A DNA stretch of 64,000 nucleotides from positions 62,001 to 126,000 of the forward strand of contig LSNW01000007.1 of NCBI GenBank assembly GCA_001566965.1, read 5' to 3'. A model generated the notes under the pieces. The model was not told the origin of the DNA, did not search any database, and saw only the letters and a list, made by a program, of their open reading frames with translations. The stretch comes from Methylothermaceae bacteria B42. GTDB taxonomy: Bacteria; Pseudomonadota; Gammaproteobacteria; Methylococcales; Methylothermaceae. Within the stretch, counting starts at the first letter, position 1. Each line of letters begins with the position of its first letter. The translations under genes were made by a program, and so were the position numbers. Positions 56,254 to 64,000 of this stretch are shown here, piece by piece.

Positions 56254-57230
56254 ACAGGACTCCGGTCTGGGAATGTGATGACTTCTTGAATGCTTTTTTT
56301 GCCCAGAGACAACATTAATATCCGGTCTAATCCAACGGCGACACCGCTACATTCCGGCAAACCTGATTCCAGGGCCGCCAAAAATGATTCATCCAATGGC
56401 GGCACGGGTAGATTCAATCTGGCACGGGTCTGTTGATCCGCGAGAAAACGCTGTCTTTGCTGGATAGGGTCAGTCAGCTCTCGGTAACCATTGGCCAGTT
56501 CCAGAGAATTTAAAAAAACCTCGAAACGTTCCGCTAATTGAACATTGTCGGGTTTCAATCTGGCCAACGCGGCAAGCGGGGCGGGATAGTCATCGACAAA
56601 GACTAATTTTTCAGCGGGTAATTGAGGTTGAATCACATGGGAAAATAAAAAATCCAGCCACAAGATACGATCATTTCCACAGAGATCGGTTCCCTCGGGC
56701 AACCCCAAAGCCTCCGCCCGTTCGCAAAAAACATCAATGGGCGCATCCCATTCAACACCCACCCGCTGGTGGAAAATGTAAGGATAATGCAGGAACTCAA
56801 CGTCCTTCACAGCAGCGCCTAACAAACGGCGCAACAAATTCGCCACCTCTGCCATCATTTGGTCAAGATCAAACCCCACCCGGTACCATTCCAGCAAGGT
56901 AAATTCCGGATTGTGCAGCCGCCCCTGCTCGCCCTTGCGGAATGCCTTGCAAATTTGGAAAATTGAACCGGAACCTGCCGCTAGTAATCTTTTCATGGCA
57001 AATTCGGGGGAAGTCTGCAGGTAGCGCGTTTGGTTTTGATCTTGCCATTCAAAAAAATGGATTTGGGGATCCGGCCCTATGGAGGGATATAACAATGGCG
57101 TTTCCACTTCCAAAACCCCTTGCCCGGCAAAATAACGGCGAATCTCCCCATAGAGTTCAGCCCGCCGCCGCATGGCTTCCAGCGAACAAGCGGGACGCCA
57201 GCAATGCTTATTTTCCGACCCGGGAAACAT
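56250..57230 (-). CDS. epmA: EF-P--(R)-beta-lysine ligase
   Basis: A 326-residue paralogue of the LysS catalytic core without an anticodon domain (GenX/PoxA). It joins (R)-beta-lysine to Lys34 of EF-P. Class II motifs: [23 protein letters not shown] and [12 protein letters not shown]. Start ATG at 57230 (MFPGSEN...[14 protein letters not shown]) has GGAG 4-5 bases upstream. The start lies 23 bp inside the end of efp. Its stop overlaps glrK. Confidence 0.94.
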   Translation of the reverse strand: MFPGSENKHCWRPACSLEAMRRRAELYGEIRRYFAGQGVLEVETPLLYPSIGPDPQIHFFEWQDQNQTRYLQTSPEFAMKRLLAAGSGSIFQICKAFRKGEQGRLHNPEFTLLEWYRVGFDLDQMMAEVANLLRRLLGAAVKDVEFLHYPYIFHQRVGVEWDAPIDVFCERAEALGLPEGTDLCGNDRILWLDFLFSHVIQPQLPAEKLVFVDDYPAPLAALARLKPDNVQLAERFEVFLNSLELANGYRELTDPIQQRQRFLADQQTRARLNLPVPPLDESFLAALESGLPECSGVAVGLDRILMLSLGKKSIQEVITFPDRSPV

Positions 57231-57777
57231 ATTCTCCGGAGCGGGTATCGACCTTAATCACTTCACCTTGCTGGACAAATAAAGGCACCCGCACCACTGC
57301 GCCGGTTTCCAATTTGGCAGGCTTGCCGCCGCCGCCGGAAGTATCACCGCGAACACCGGGGTCCGTTTCGACAATTTCCAGTTCCACGAAATTTGGGGGG
57401 GTGACAGAAATCGGCGTCCCATTCCAGAGGGTAACCACACACATATCCTGCTCTTTCAGCCATTTTTTGGCCTCTCCCACGGCTTTTTCATCCGCGGAGA
57501 CCTGCTCGAAAGTATTTGGATCCATGAAGTACCAAAATTCACCGTCGTTATAAAGATATTGCATCTCCACTTCCATGACATCGGCGGCTTCGATGGACTC
57601 CCCCGATTTGAAAGTTTTTTCCAAGACTTTGCCGGTCTTGAGATTACGGAACTTGACCCGGTTGAAGGCTTGCCCCTTGCCCGGCTTGACAAACTCGTTT
57701 TCCAGAATAACGCAAGGGTCCCCATCCAAAATCACTTTCAGCCCGCTTTTGAACTCATTGGTACTATAGGTAGCCAT
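57208..57777 (-). CDS. efp: Elongation factor P
   Basis: A 189-residue factor that rescues ribosomes stalled at polyproline. ATG at 57777 ([10 protein letters not shown]) has GAGGA upstream; the frame extends 5 codons to 57792. The modified lysine is K34 in [11 protein letters not shown], the residue beta-lysylated by EpmA/EpmB. The KOW, OB-1 and OB-2 domains are complete. It is head gene of efp-epmA-glrK-qseG-glrR; epmB is divergent 29 bp away. Confidence 0.96.
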   Translation of the reverse strand: MATYSTNEFKSGLKVILDGDPCVILENEFVKPGKGQAFNRVKFRNLKTGKVLEKTFKSGESIEAADVMEVEMQYLYNDGEFWYFMDPNTFEQVSADEKAVGEAKKWLKEQDMCVVTLWNGTPISVTPPNFVELEIVETDPGVRGDTSGGGGKPAKLETGAVVRVPLFVQQGEVIKVDTRSGEYVSRVGK

Positions 57778-57806
57778 TAAAATTATCCTCAATCTCCAGT
57801 TGCAAA

Positions 57807-58808
57807 ATGATGAACATTATACCTCAAGCCACCCCCAAACTTGCCTGGCAGCAATCCCTGTCCCAGGCATTCACCCGCCCCCAGCAATTGCTCTCCTATT
57901 TGGATTTGCCCCTGGAGCTAGCTTCCAAGGATGCTTCGAGGGATTTTCCATTTCGTGTCACCCGAAGTTACGCTGCCCGAATGCTGCCGAAGGACCCTGA
58001 TGATCCTTTACTGAGACAAGTCCTGCCTCTGGACGAAGAGATGCGGCCCATGCCGGGATTTAGTACAGACCCGGTAGGTGATCTTCAGGCACAAGTCACT
58101 CCAGGCCTGCTCCACAAATACCAAGGACGGGTGCTATTGCTCGTTACCGGCGCCTGTGCAATCCATTGCCGCTACTGTTTTCGCCGCCATTTCAGCTACG
58201 GAGACAGCCAATTGACCAGCAACCGGCAAACCCGAGCATTGGCCTATATTGCCGCTGACACTACTATTCAGGAGGTGATTTTAAGTGGCGGGGATCCGCT
58301 CATATTAACGGACGACAAGCTTCGAGTCCTCATTAGCAAACTTGCCGGGATTACCCATGTGCGGCGGTTTCGTATCCACACCCGCCTTCCCGTTGTCTTG
58401 CCCAACCGAGTCGATGACTCACTCTTGGCAACCTTGACCAGTACCAGGGTGCAACCTGTAATCGTTATCCACGCAAACCACGCCAACGAAATCAACGATG
58501 AGGTTTCCCATGCCATTGCGCTCTTGAAACAACGAGGCATTACCGTGTTTAATCAAAGCGTTTTGCTTCGGGGTGTCAATGACACCGTTCAGGATCAGAT
58601 GGATTTACAGGAGAATTTATTTGCGGCAGGCGCCTTGCCTTATTACTTACATCTGTTAGATCCAACCGTGGGCACGGCACACTTTAATGTTCCTGAATCC
58701 ACTGCATTAGCCATCTATGATCAAATGCGAAGGCAGCTGCCAGGCTACTTAGTGCCGAAGCTGGTCCGCGAACAGCCTAAAAAACCCTATAAAACCCTCA
58801 TAAAATAA
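57807..58808 (+). CDS. epmB: EF-P-specific lysine 2,3-aminomutase
   Basis: A 333-residue radical-SAM enzyme that makes (R)-beta-lysine for EF-P. The radical SAM cluster motif CX3CX2C is in [13 protein letters not shown]. Other KamA/EpmB signatures are [25 protein letters not shown] and the C-terminal [15 protein letters not shown]. Two ATG codons are adjacent at 57807. It is divergent from efp, so the pathway genes can be co-controlled. Confidence 0.94.
   Translation: MMNIIPQATPKLAWQQSLSQAFTRPQQLLSYLDLPLELASKDASRDFPFRVTRSYAARMLPKDPDDPLLRQVLPLDEEMRPMPGFSTDPVGDLQAQVTPGLLHKYQGRVLLLVTGACAIHCRYCFRRHFSYGDSQLTSNRQTRALAYIAADTTIQEVILSGGDPLILTDDKLRVLISKLAGITHVRRFRIHTRLPVVLPNRVDDSLLATLTSTRVQPVIVIHANHANEINDEVSHAIALLKQRGITVFNQSVLLRGVNDTVQDQMDLQENLFAAGALPYYLHLLDPTVGTAHFNVPESTALAIYDQMRRQLPGYLVPKLVREQPKKPYKTLIK
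57816..57821 (-). promoter_or_regulatory. Probable -10 box for efp, inside the epmB 5' end
   Basis: The minus strand reads GAGGTATAATGTTC, a perfect TATAAT 38 bp upstream of the efp ATG. The gap between efp and epmB is only 29 bp, so the promoter must lie in coding sequence. No good -35 was seen. Confidence 0.45.
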
Positions 58809-58950
58809 TACTTTAAATTCAATAAGTTACAACTTTAAAAAAAGTAAACTGCGATCTGGTGTTGAATTTTTTACCAATCTTCGATATAACACAAGACGTG
58901 CATTAAGCACCCATAACAAATATTCACTATTATGTGACGAGGAGGAAAAC

Positions 58951-59079
58951 ATGAAGAAAGTTTTAGGTATTCTGGCAATCGTGTTGGCTACATTGAGCAT
59001 GGTCGGCTGCGGAAACTCTCCAGATGGGGACAAGCAACGCCTCTCCAGCAACACTGAATCCCCCAAGGTTATCGGCTAA
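58951..59079 (+). CDS. Small lipoprotein (LptM-like size)
   Basis: A 42-residue peptide, MKKVLGILAIVLATLSMVGC then a polar tail (NSPDGDKQRLSS...KVIG). The lipobox is MVGC with Cys20. An excellent ribosome site, GGAGGAA, lies 5-6 bases before the ATG. A perfect intrinsic terminator follows at 59128. The size, lipobox and short polar tail recall YifL/LptM, but the sequence is not close enough to name it. It appears monocistronic. Confidence 0.72.
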   Translation: MKKVLGILAIVLATLSMVGCGNSPDGDKQRLSSNTESPKVIG

Positions 59080-59127
59080 TTTAGTCAACACTCACTTACT
59101 ACAACAATAATAAATATCGTTTTTTAG

Positions 59128-59156
59128 AGCCTGAACACCAGTTCAGGCTTTTTTAT
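59128..59156 (+). terminator. Rho-independent terminator after the small lipoprotein
   Basis: AGCCTGAAC (59128-59136), loop ACCA, perfect complement (59141-59149), then TTTTTTATT. It separates the lipoprotein gene from gshA. Confidence 0.9.
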
Positions 59157-59220
59157 TGCCACCACCTTCGATCGCTTATAATGGATGGAACATAGCCCTC
59201 TCAAGTGAAGGATCCTGCCA

Positions 59221-60813
59221 TTGACCTCCAGCACACTGCAATTACGACTCAAACGCTTGGTTAAACAAGGAAATTACAAACTCCTGAGCCAAGGGTTAAA
59301 AGGCTTGGAAAAAGAAAGCCTTAGAATAACTACCGAAGGCCGCATTGCTGAAACACCGCATTTCCCCTCCCTGGGATCGGCTCTGACCCATCCTTATATC
59401 ACCACCGATTATTCCGAAGCCCTGCTGGAATTTATCACGCCACCCTACGCAAATAACCCTCAAGTCCTCACCTTTTTGACAGACATTCACCGCTTTGTTT
59501 ACAGCCAACTCCCCAACGATGAACTATTACTGGCTACCAGCATGCCCTGCGGTTTCCAGAGTGATGAAGATATCCCCATCGCCCAATATGGCGAATCGAA
59601 TATCGGCAAAATGAAAACCATCTACCGCATTGGCCTGGCTTATCGGTATGGCCGGGCCATGCAAGCCATTGCCGGGATCCATTTTAATTTCTCGATCAGC
59701 CAGGCGCTGTGGCCGCAACTCCATGAAGCTTTCCAAACCAGGCAACCCCTGCCAGACTTCCAGTCCCATGCCTATTTTGCCTTGATTCGTAATGTTCAAC
59801 GCTATGGCTGGCTCCTTCTTTACTTATTCGGCGCTTCACCGGCTGTCTGCCGGAGTTTTCTTGAATGCAGGGGGGAAATTCCACCGCAATTTTCCCAATT
59901 AACCCCCAATACTTTTTATGCCCCCTACGCTACCTCGCTGAGAATGAGTGATATCGGCTACAAAAACAAAACCCAGTCCACGCTGCATATTTCCCTAAAC
60001 AACCTGGATGACTATGTTCAAAGCCTTTGCCACGCCATAGAAACACCTCACCCACCATATGAGGCAATTGGCGTGAAGGTGGATGGTCAATATCGGCAAC
60101 TGAATGCCAATATTTTGCAAATCGAAAATGAATATTACAGTTCCATACGCCCCAAACAGATAACCCGTAGTGGCGAAAAACCAACCTATGCTCTCAAAAG
60201 GCGCGGCGTTCGCTATGTGGAAGTCAGAGCACTAGACCTCAACCCTTTTGAACCTTTGGGCATCAGTCTCACACAACTGTATTTTTTGGAACTCTTCCTT
60301 TGGTATTGCTTGATTGAGGCCAGCCCACCCATGAGCCAACAAGACTTTGTGATTACCCAAAAAAACTTTTTGGCCACCGCATACCGTGGCCGCGATCCTC
60401 AACTGACCTTGACCAAGGAAAATCAACCCACGCCTTTGAAAACATGGGCAGCCGAGTTACTTGATGCAATGAAGCCACTGGCTACCCTCATGGATCAAGC
60501 AGGACAAACCGCTGATTTCGAGGAATGTTTGGCGCTGCAAAAAGAAAAAGTCATCAATTCCCAACTAACTCCTTCTGCCCAAATGCTCAAAGAAATGCGC
60601 ACTAACAAGGAATCTTTTGCTGGATTCGCGCTCCGAAAATCCAAAGAGCATGCTGAATACTTCCGCACCAGCCCATTGCCAAACGAGAAAATGACATGGT
60701 TTCAAAAAAATGCCCAGGAATCCTTGGAGGTACAACGAAATATTGAGGCTTCCGATAATATTGGATTCGAGGAATTTTTACGGCGCTATTTTGCTCAAAC
60801 CTGTAACAGCTGA
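59221..60813 (+). CDS. gshA: Glutamate-cysteine ligase, class I
   Basis: A 530-residue enzyme that makes gamma-glutamylcysteine, the first step of glutathione synthesis. The start is TTG at 59221, with AAGGA 9 bases upstream. Motifs: GLEKESLRIT near the N-terminus (metal-binding Glu), TDYSEALLEFITPP, MPCG, and IGVKVDGQYRQLNANILQIENEYYSSIRPK. Length is near E. coli GshA (518). It is followed after 60 bp by cysH in the same direction, so glutathione and sulfate assimilation sit together. gshB is not in the window. Confidence 0.96.
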   Translation: MTSSTLQLRLKRLVKQGNYKLLSQGLKGLEKESLRITTEGRIAETPHFPSLGSALTHPYITTDYSEALLEFITPPYANNPQVLTFLTDIHRFVYSQLPNDELLLATSMPCGFQSDEDIPIAQYGESNIGKMKTIYRIGLAYRYGRAMQAIAGIHFNFSISQALWPQLHEAFQTRQPLPDFQSHAYFALIRNVQRYGWLLLYLFGASPAVCRSFLECRGEIPPQFSQLTPNTFYAPYATSLRMSDIGYKNKTQSTLHISLNNLDDYVQSLCHAIETPHPPYEAIGVKVDGQYRQLNANILQIENEYYSSIRPKQITRSGEKPTYALKRRGVRYVEVRALDLNPFEPLGISLTQLYFLELFLWYCLIEASPPMSQQDFVITQKNFLATAYRGRDPQLTLTKENQPTPLKTWAAELLDAMKPLATLMDQAGQTADFEECLALQKEKVINSQLTPSAQMLKEMRTNKESFAGFALRKSKEHAEYFRTSPLPNEKMTWFQKNAQESLEVQRNIEASDNIGFEEFLRRYFAQTCNS

Positions 60814-60873
60814 TTGACAGAAGATATGGGACAATGAAAAGACTTTTCCAACTAAAGCAATAAACGCACCACC

Positions 60874-61590
60874 ATGTCCAAATACGACTTAAACCATTGG
60901 CAACAAGCTCTGGCCGGTAAAAAACCACCCGCGATTCTCAAAAATGCACTGGCGCATTTCGATGCCATTGCCATCGCATTCAGCGGTGCCGAAGACGTGG
61001 TTCTCATCGATATGGCCAGCAAGATCAGAGAAGGCCTTCAAGTATTCACTCTGGACACAGGCCGGCTACACTCAGAAACCTATGAGTTCATCGAAAAGGT
61101 ACGAAATCATTATCCTATTGCATTAGAAATTCTCTCGCCCGATACGAAAGCTGTCCAAGATTTAGTTTCCCAAAAAGGACTGTTCAGTTTCTACCGCGAT
61201 GGTCATCAAGAATGTTGCGGCATTCGTAAAGTGGAACCACTCAAACGGAAACTGAAGACACTAGATGCCTGGATCACCGGCCAACGCCGCGATCAAAACC
61301 TAGACACCCGGGAAGCTTTGGCGGAGGTAGAATTAGACACCGCATTTGCAGGACGCAGTGGCCAATTGGTTAAATTCAATCCCTTGGCAAATTGGACATC
61401 CGCACAAGTATGGGATTATATCGAGGCTTATCAAGTCCCCTACAACGAATTACATCGCCATGGGTACCGGAGCATCGGGTGCCAACCCTGCACACGACCT
61501 ACCCTGCCCCATCAACACGAACGTGAGGGCAGGTGGTGGTGGGAAGATGCCGCCAAAAAGGAATGCGGCATTCATCGCAAGCCCGAATAA
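60874..61590 (+). CDS. cysH: Assimilatory adenylyl-sulfate (APS) reductase, CysH family
   Basis: A 238-residue reductase giving sulfite. The P-loop-like [10 protein letters not shown] is at 35-44. Both [4Fe-4S] cysteine pairs are present: C114-C115 (ECCGIRK) and C203/C206 (GCQPC). The catalytic Cys is C231 in the C-terminal ECGIH. The cluster pairs mark APS reductases; E. coli PAPS reductase lacks them. So this organism probably reduces APS directly without cysC. A thioredoxin or glutathione supply is needed. It is convergent with cysB across a repeat element. Confidence 0.93.
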   Translation: MSKYDLNHWQQALAGKKPPAILKNALAHFDAIAIAFSGAEDVVLIDMASKIREGLQVFTLDTGRLHSETYEFIEKVRNHYPIALEILSPDTKAVQDLVSQKGLFSFYRDGHQECCGIRKVEPLKRKLKTLDAWITGQRRDQNLDTREALAEVELDTAFAGRSGQLVKFNPLANWTSAQVWDYIEAYQVPYNELHRHGYRSIGCQPCTRPTLPHQHEREGRWWWEDAAKKECGIHRKPE

Positions 61591-61608
61591 AATTCTATCT
61601 TATAGGGC

Positions 61609-61699
61609 ATGGATAGGTTTTTGGGAATGTTGGCGGCCTAGACGAACGTCATCAAGCCCTCAGGAAGGTGTTTACGGCGTTTCCCAAAAATCGATCCAT
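61609..61699. repeat. Inverted-repeat element, family B, copy between cysH and cysB
   Basis: Left arm 61609-61627 (ATGGATAGGTTTTTGGGAA) and right arm 61681-61699 are inverted copies with two mismatches. The interior on the minus strand, GGGAAACGCCGTAAACACC then TTCCTGAGGGCTTGATGACG, matches the 15629-15672 repeat. The 91-bp element can fold as one hairpin and lies between convergent genes, where it may serve as a terminator. Confidence 0.68.
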
Positions 61700-61711
61700 A
61701 TCCCTCCACCG

Positions 61712-62686
61712 CTAATGGCAAGGAAGTTCTAGATCTTTAAACAAATTATCGATCTCTTTCTTGTCTCGTAATTTGATCGCTTCCTCGACTACACTTCGAG
61801 TTAAATGGGGCGCGAAAAGCTCAATAAAATCAAAAATAAATCCCCGCACAAACATGTCCCTGCGAAGACCTATTTTAGTGATGCTATTTCCAAATAAATG
61901 GCTGGCATCAAGCGCCACCAAATCTTGATCGGTTTTCGGATCGTACGCCATTTTGGCCACAATCCCGACCCCCAAGCCTAATCGCACATAGGTTTTGATA
62001 ACATCGGAATCCACCGCGGTCAACGCGACTTGAGGATGTAAATTTTCCCTGGCGAAAGCCTCATCAAGCTTTGAGCGACCGGTAAACCCAAAAACATAGG
62101 TAATTAATGGAAACGCTGCAATATCTTGGATTGTCAGCGGCTGGTTATCAATCAAGGGATGCCCCAAAGGGACGAGTATGCAACGGTTCCATTGGTAGCA
62201 CGGAAGCATAATCAAGTTTTCAAATAACTCCATTGCTTCAGTTGCAATCGCAATATCTGCAACCCCCCGGGATGCCAAATCAGAAATCTGCACAGGCGTC
62301 CCCTGATGCATGGTAAGAGTAACCTCAGGGTAACTGGCCATGAATTTTTGTACCACCGAAGGTAACGCATAGCGCGCTTGGGTATGGGTGGTAGCAATGG
62401 ATAAAGCGCCTTTGCGTTCATCGCGAAATTCTTCTGCAATCCGCTTGATGCTTTCTGCCTTGTCTAAAATTTGCCCGGCGAGCTCTATAATTTGTTTACC
62501 TGCTGGCGTAATCTCGGTTAGTTGCTTACCATTGCGGGCGAAGACAGGGATACCAAGTTCGTCCTCGAGTAAGCGAATTTGCTTGCTTATGCCGGGTTGT
62601 GAGGTAAACAGACTTTCTGCCGTTGCAGAGACGTTGAGGTCATGGTGAGCAACCTCCCATATATAACGTAATTGTTGCAGCTTCAT
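61712..62686 (-). CDS. cysB: CysB-type LysR regulator
   Basis: A 324-residue LysR-family factor. Helix-turn-helix at residues 1-60 (MKLQQLRYIWEVAHHDLNVS, TSQPGISKQIRLLEDELG). The effector domain at ~90-300 (IATTHTQARYALPSVVQKF) matches CysB/Cbl. In enterobacteria CysB with N-acetylserine activates sulfate-assimilation genes. The neighbours gshA, cysH and a TauE-like exporter suggest local control of these. It is divergent from tauE. Confidence 0.93.
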   Translation of the reverse strand: MKLQQLRYIWEVAHHDLNVSATAESLFTSQPGISKQIRLLEDELGIPVFARNGKQLTEITPAGKQIIELAGQILDKAESIKRIAEEFRDERKGALSIATTHTQARYALPSVVQKFMASYPEVTLTMHQGTPVQISDLASRGVADIAIATEAMELFENLIMLPCYQWNRCILVPLGHPLIDNQPLTIQDIAAFPLITYVFGFTGRSKLDEAFARENLHPQVALTAVDSDVIKTYVRLGLGVGIVAKMAYDPKTDQDLVALDASHLFGNSITKIGLRRDMFVRGFIFDFIELFAPHLTRSVVEEAIKLRDKKEIDNLFKDLELPCH

Positions 62687-62794
62687 GAATTAATAATTTT
62701 ATATTCCCAATATGAATAGAAATAGGATCTTTTATTCTTTTAAATTATAAGTATTCTTTGTGATAATGCAAGGTAAATTATTCTGGAAGTTGCG

Positions 62795-63628
62795 TTGGAT
62801 TTACTCCATATTCTGACTGGCGCCCTGGTTGGATTTATTATTGGTCTGACAGGAGTAGGCGGCGGTTCGCTCATGACCCCTATCCTCATTTTAGGGTTTC
62901 AAATAAACCCCGCCATTGCTGTTGGTACAGACCTTCTTTATGCTGCACTGACCAAATCCAATGGCATGTTTTTCCACGCCCGCCAAAAAACCATCGACTG
63001 GAATGTGGTTTTATATTTAGGCTTGGGTAGCATTCCAAGCTCTCTATTAACTATTTTGTTAATCCACCGATTAAAAACTGCTGGCTACAATTATGAATCA
63101 TTGATGACCACAGTTTTGGGCTGTATGTTGATCCTTACTTCCCTGGTTGTCTTTAGTAGAAACAAACTACTTCGTTACCTTCATCGTGGCTTACAAAACC
63201 AAAACTCGGTCATTTATCAGCTAAGAAACCTCCGCGGTGGTATTACATGGATTGCCGGTTTAGGTTTAGGGTTTTTAGTAACCATGTCATCTGTAGGTGC
63301 CGGCGCCATTGGTACTGCATTATTGTTTCTTTTATACCCTTATAAAACCACAGTACAGATAGTCGGAACTGATCTAGCCCACGCGGTCCCATTGACAGCC
63401 ATTGCCGGCATTGGCCATTGGCAAATAGGTACCGTTGATTTCTTGCTTCTAGCTGGCCTCTTAGTTGGAGGTTTACCAGCTATTTTTGTTGGCAGTATGC
63501 TAGGCAAACGTATCCCTGATAAGTTGCTCCGGCCCCTCGTTGCCTCTATTTTGTTGATTTTAGGCATCAGATTCAGTTTACAAGATTGGGTCTGCTATAA
63601 TTGTCTGCTTCAATTGTTCAACTTTTAG
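62795..63628 (+). CDS. Sulfite exporter TauE/SafE family permease
   Basis: A 277-residue membrane protein with about eight spans, from TTG at 62795 (GGAAG 5-6 bases upstream). Family pattern: [23 protein letters not shown], then the repeat [21 protein letters not shown]. TauE/SafE proteins export sulfite or sulfur-containing organic anions; direction and substrate are inferred. Its position, divergent from cysB and near cysH, points to sulfite or sulfate transport. Confidence 0.88.
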   Translation: MDLLHILTGALVGFIIGLTGVGGGSLMTPILILGFQINPAIAVGTDLLYAALTKSNGMFFHARQKTIDWNVVLYLGLGSIPSSLLTILLIHRLKTAGYNYESLMTTVLGCMLILTSLVVFSRNKLLRYLHRGLQNQNSVIYQLRNLRGGITWIAGLGLGFLVTMSSVGAGAIGTALLFLLYPYKTTVQIVGTDLAHAVPLTAIAGIGHWQIGTVDFLLLAGLLVGGLPAIFVGSMLGKRIPDKLLRPLVASILLILGIRFSLQDWVCYNCLLQLFNF

Positions 63629-63638
63629 GATCAGTGCC

Positions 63639-63968
63639 ATGGCATTTGTCATTACTGAAAACTGCATAAACTGTAAATATACCGATTGCGTTGATGTGTG
63701 CCCTGTCGATTGCTTCCATGAAGGCCCTAACATGCTGGTCATTGATCCAGACGAATGCATCGACTGCACCCTTTGTGAACCTGAATGTCCCGCCAACGCA
63801 ATTTTTTCTGAAGACGAAGTACCCAAGAATCAACAGGTATTCATTGAATTAAACGCCGAGCTATCCAAATCGTGGCCCGTGATTACTGAGGTAAAAGATC
63901 CATTGCCTGATGCTGACGATTGGAACGGAAAAGAAGGAAAGTTAGAATTACTAAAAAAAGAATGGTAA
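63639..63968 (+). CDS. fdxA: 7Fe ferredoxin (FdxA type)
   Basis: A 109-residue ferredoxin with [3Fe-4S] and [4Fe-4S] centres, as in Azotobacter FdI. Cysteine pattern: [20 protein letters not shown], then [15 protein letters not shown]-terminal extension [20 protein letters not shown] is typical of FdxA. It starts 10 bp after the tauE-like stop, so it is likely cotranscribed. It could supply electrons to sulfite or other reductases. The last 32 bp of the window after it hold no feature. Confidence 0.95.
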   Translation: MAFVITENCINCKYTDCVDVCPVDCFHEGPNMLVIDPDECIDCTLCEPECPANAIFSEDEVPKNQQVFIELNAELSKSWPVITEVKDPLPDADDWNGKEGKLELLKKEW

Positions 63969-64000
63969 GTAAGGGCTATAGATAAACCTACAAAAAAGCC

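Overview
The window looks like a chromosomal segment of a gammaproteobacterium, about 50-55% GC over most of its length. The main evidence is the EF-P lysylation set (efp, epmA, epmB), a GlrK/QseG/GlrR-type signalling operon, class I gshA, trmJ, the tgt-yajC-secD-secF order with suhB beside it, and the prmB-aroC pair. A methylotroph or a Chromatiales/Methylococcales relative fits my impression of several proteins, but no C1-metabolism gene is present, so the lineage below class is inference. I saw no rRNA, tRNA or CRISPR array.

Layout. 1-5.0 kb: the 5' end of a soluble lytic transglycosylase gene, nhaD, an MFS transporter, a 261-bp inverted-repeat element, aroC and prmB. 5.2-11.0 kb: an outer-membrane barrel with a very acidic N-terminus, a conserved protein of unknown function, a second element of the same repeat family, a possible structured RNA, and a TonB-dependent receptor. 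11.1-14.7 kb: iscA, iscS, iscR, cysE and trmJ, an Fe-S/cysteine cluster without iscU. 14.8-20.1 kb: suhB, facing secF, secD, yajC and tgt. 20.1-25.9 kb: an AT-rich accessory island with a secreted beta-propeller/TSP3/dockerin-like protein, a membrane sulfatase-fold enzyme with Thr at the nucleophile position, and a 64-bp inverted-repeat relic. 25.9-27.6 kb: mscS-like channel and SprT-like protein. 27.6-35.1 kb: prfB (with its programmed +1 frameshift), lysS, thrC, cimA, a cupredoxin, and a dihydrolipoamide-dehydrogenase-like flavoprotein lacking one active-site Cys. 35.1-37.1 kb: ccdAB and fadL. 37.2-40.9 kb: two small enzymes, then an HDOD / FliK-like / FlhB-tail trio away from any flagellar cluster. 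41.2-42.7 kb: an AT-rich gene coding for an apparent DUF5706 (Pycsar-effector-type membrane domain) fused to a DUF3616 beta-propeller, the most unusual architecture here. 43.1-50.1 kb: polA, a periplasmic rhodanese, and the electron-transfer flavoprotein genes etfD, etfA and etfB. 50.1-52.8 kb: rnd and an APH/P-loop kinase fusion. 52.8-58.8 kb: glrR, qseG, glrK, epmA and efp apparently in one unit, divergent from epmB. 58.9-64.0 kb: a tiny lipoprotein, then the sulfur genes gshA, cysH (APS-reductase type), cysB, a TauE-type exporter and a 7Fe ferredoxin.

Functional links. Cysteine and sulfur metabolism appears twice: cysE/iscRSA, and gshA/cysH/cysB/tauE. Translation fidelity is represented by prfB, lysS, prmB, tgt, trmJ and EF-P with its modification enzymes. 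Branched-chain and aspartate-family amino acid synthesis is represented by thrC and cimA. Fatty-acid or electron-transfer metabolism is represented by fadL and etfABD. At least two families of short inverted-repeat elements lie in the intergenic gaps, one sharing its terminal bases with the aroC stop codon.
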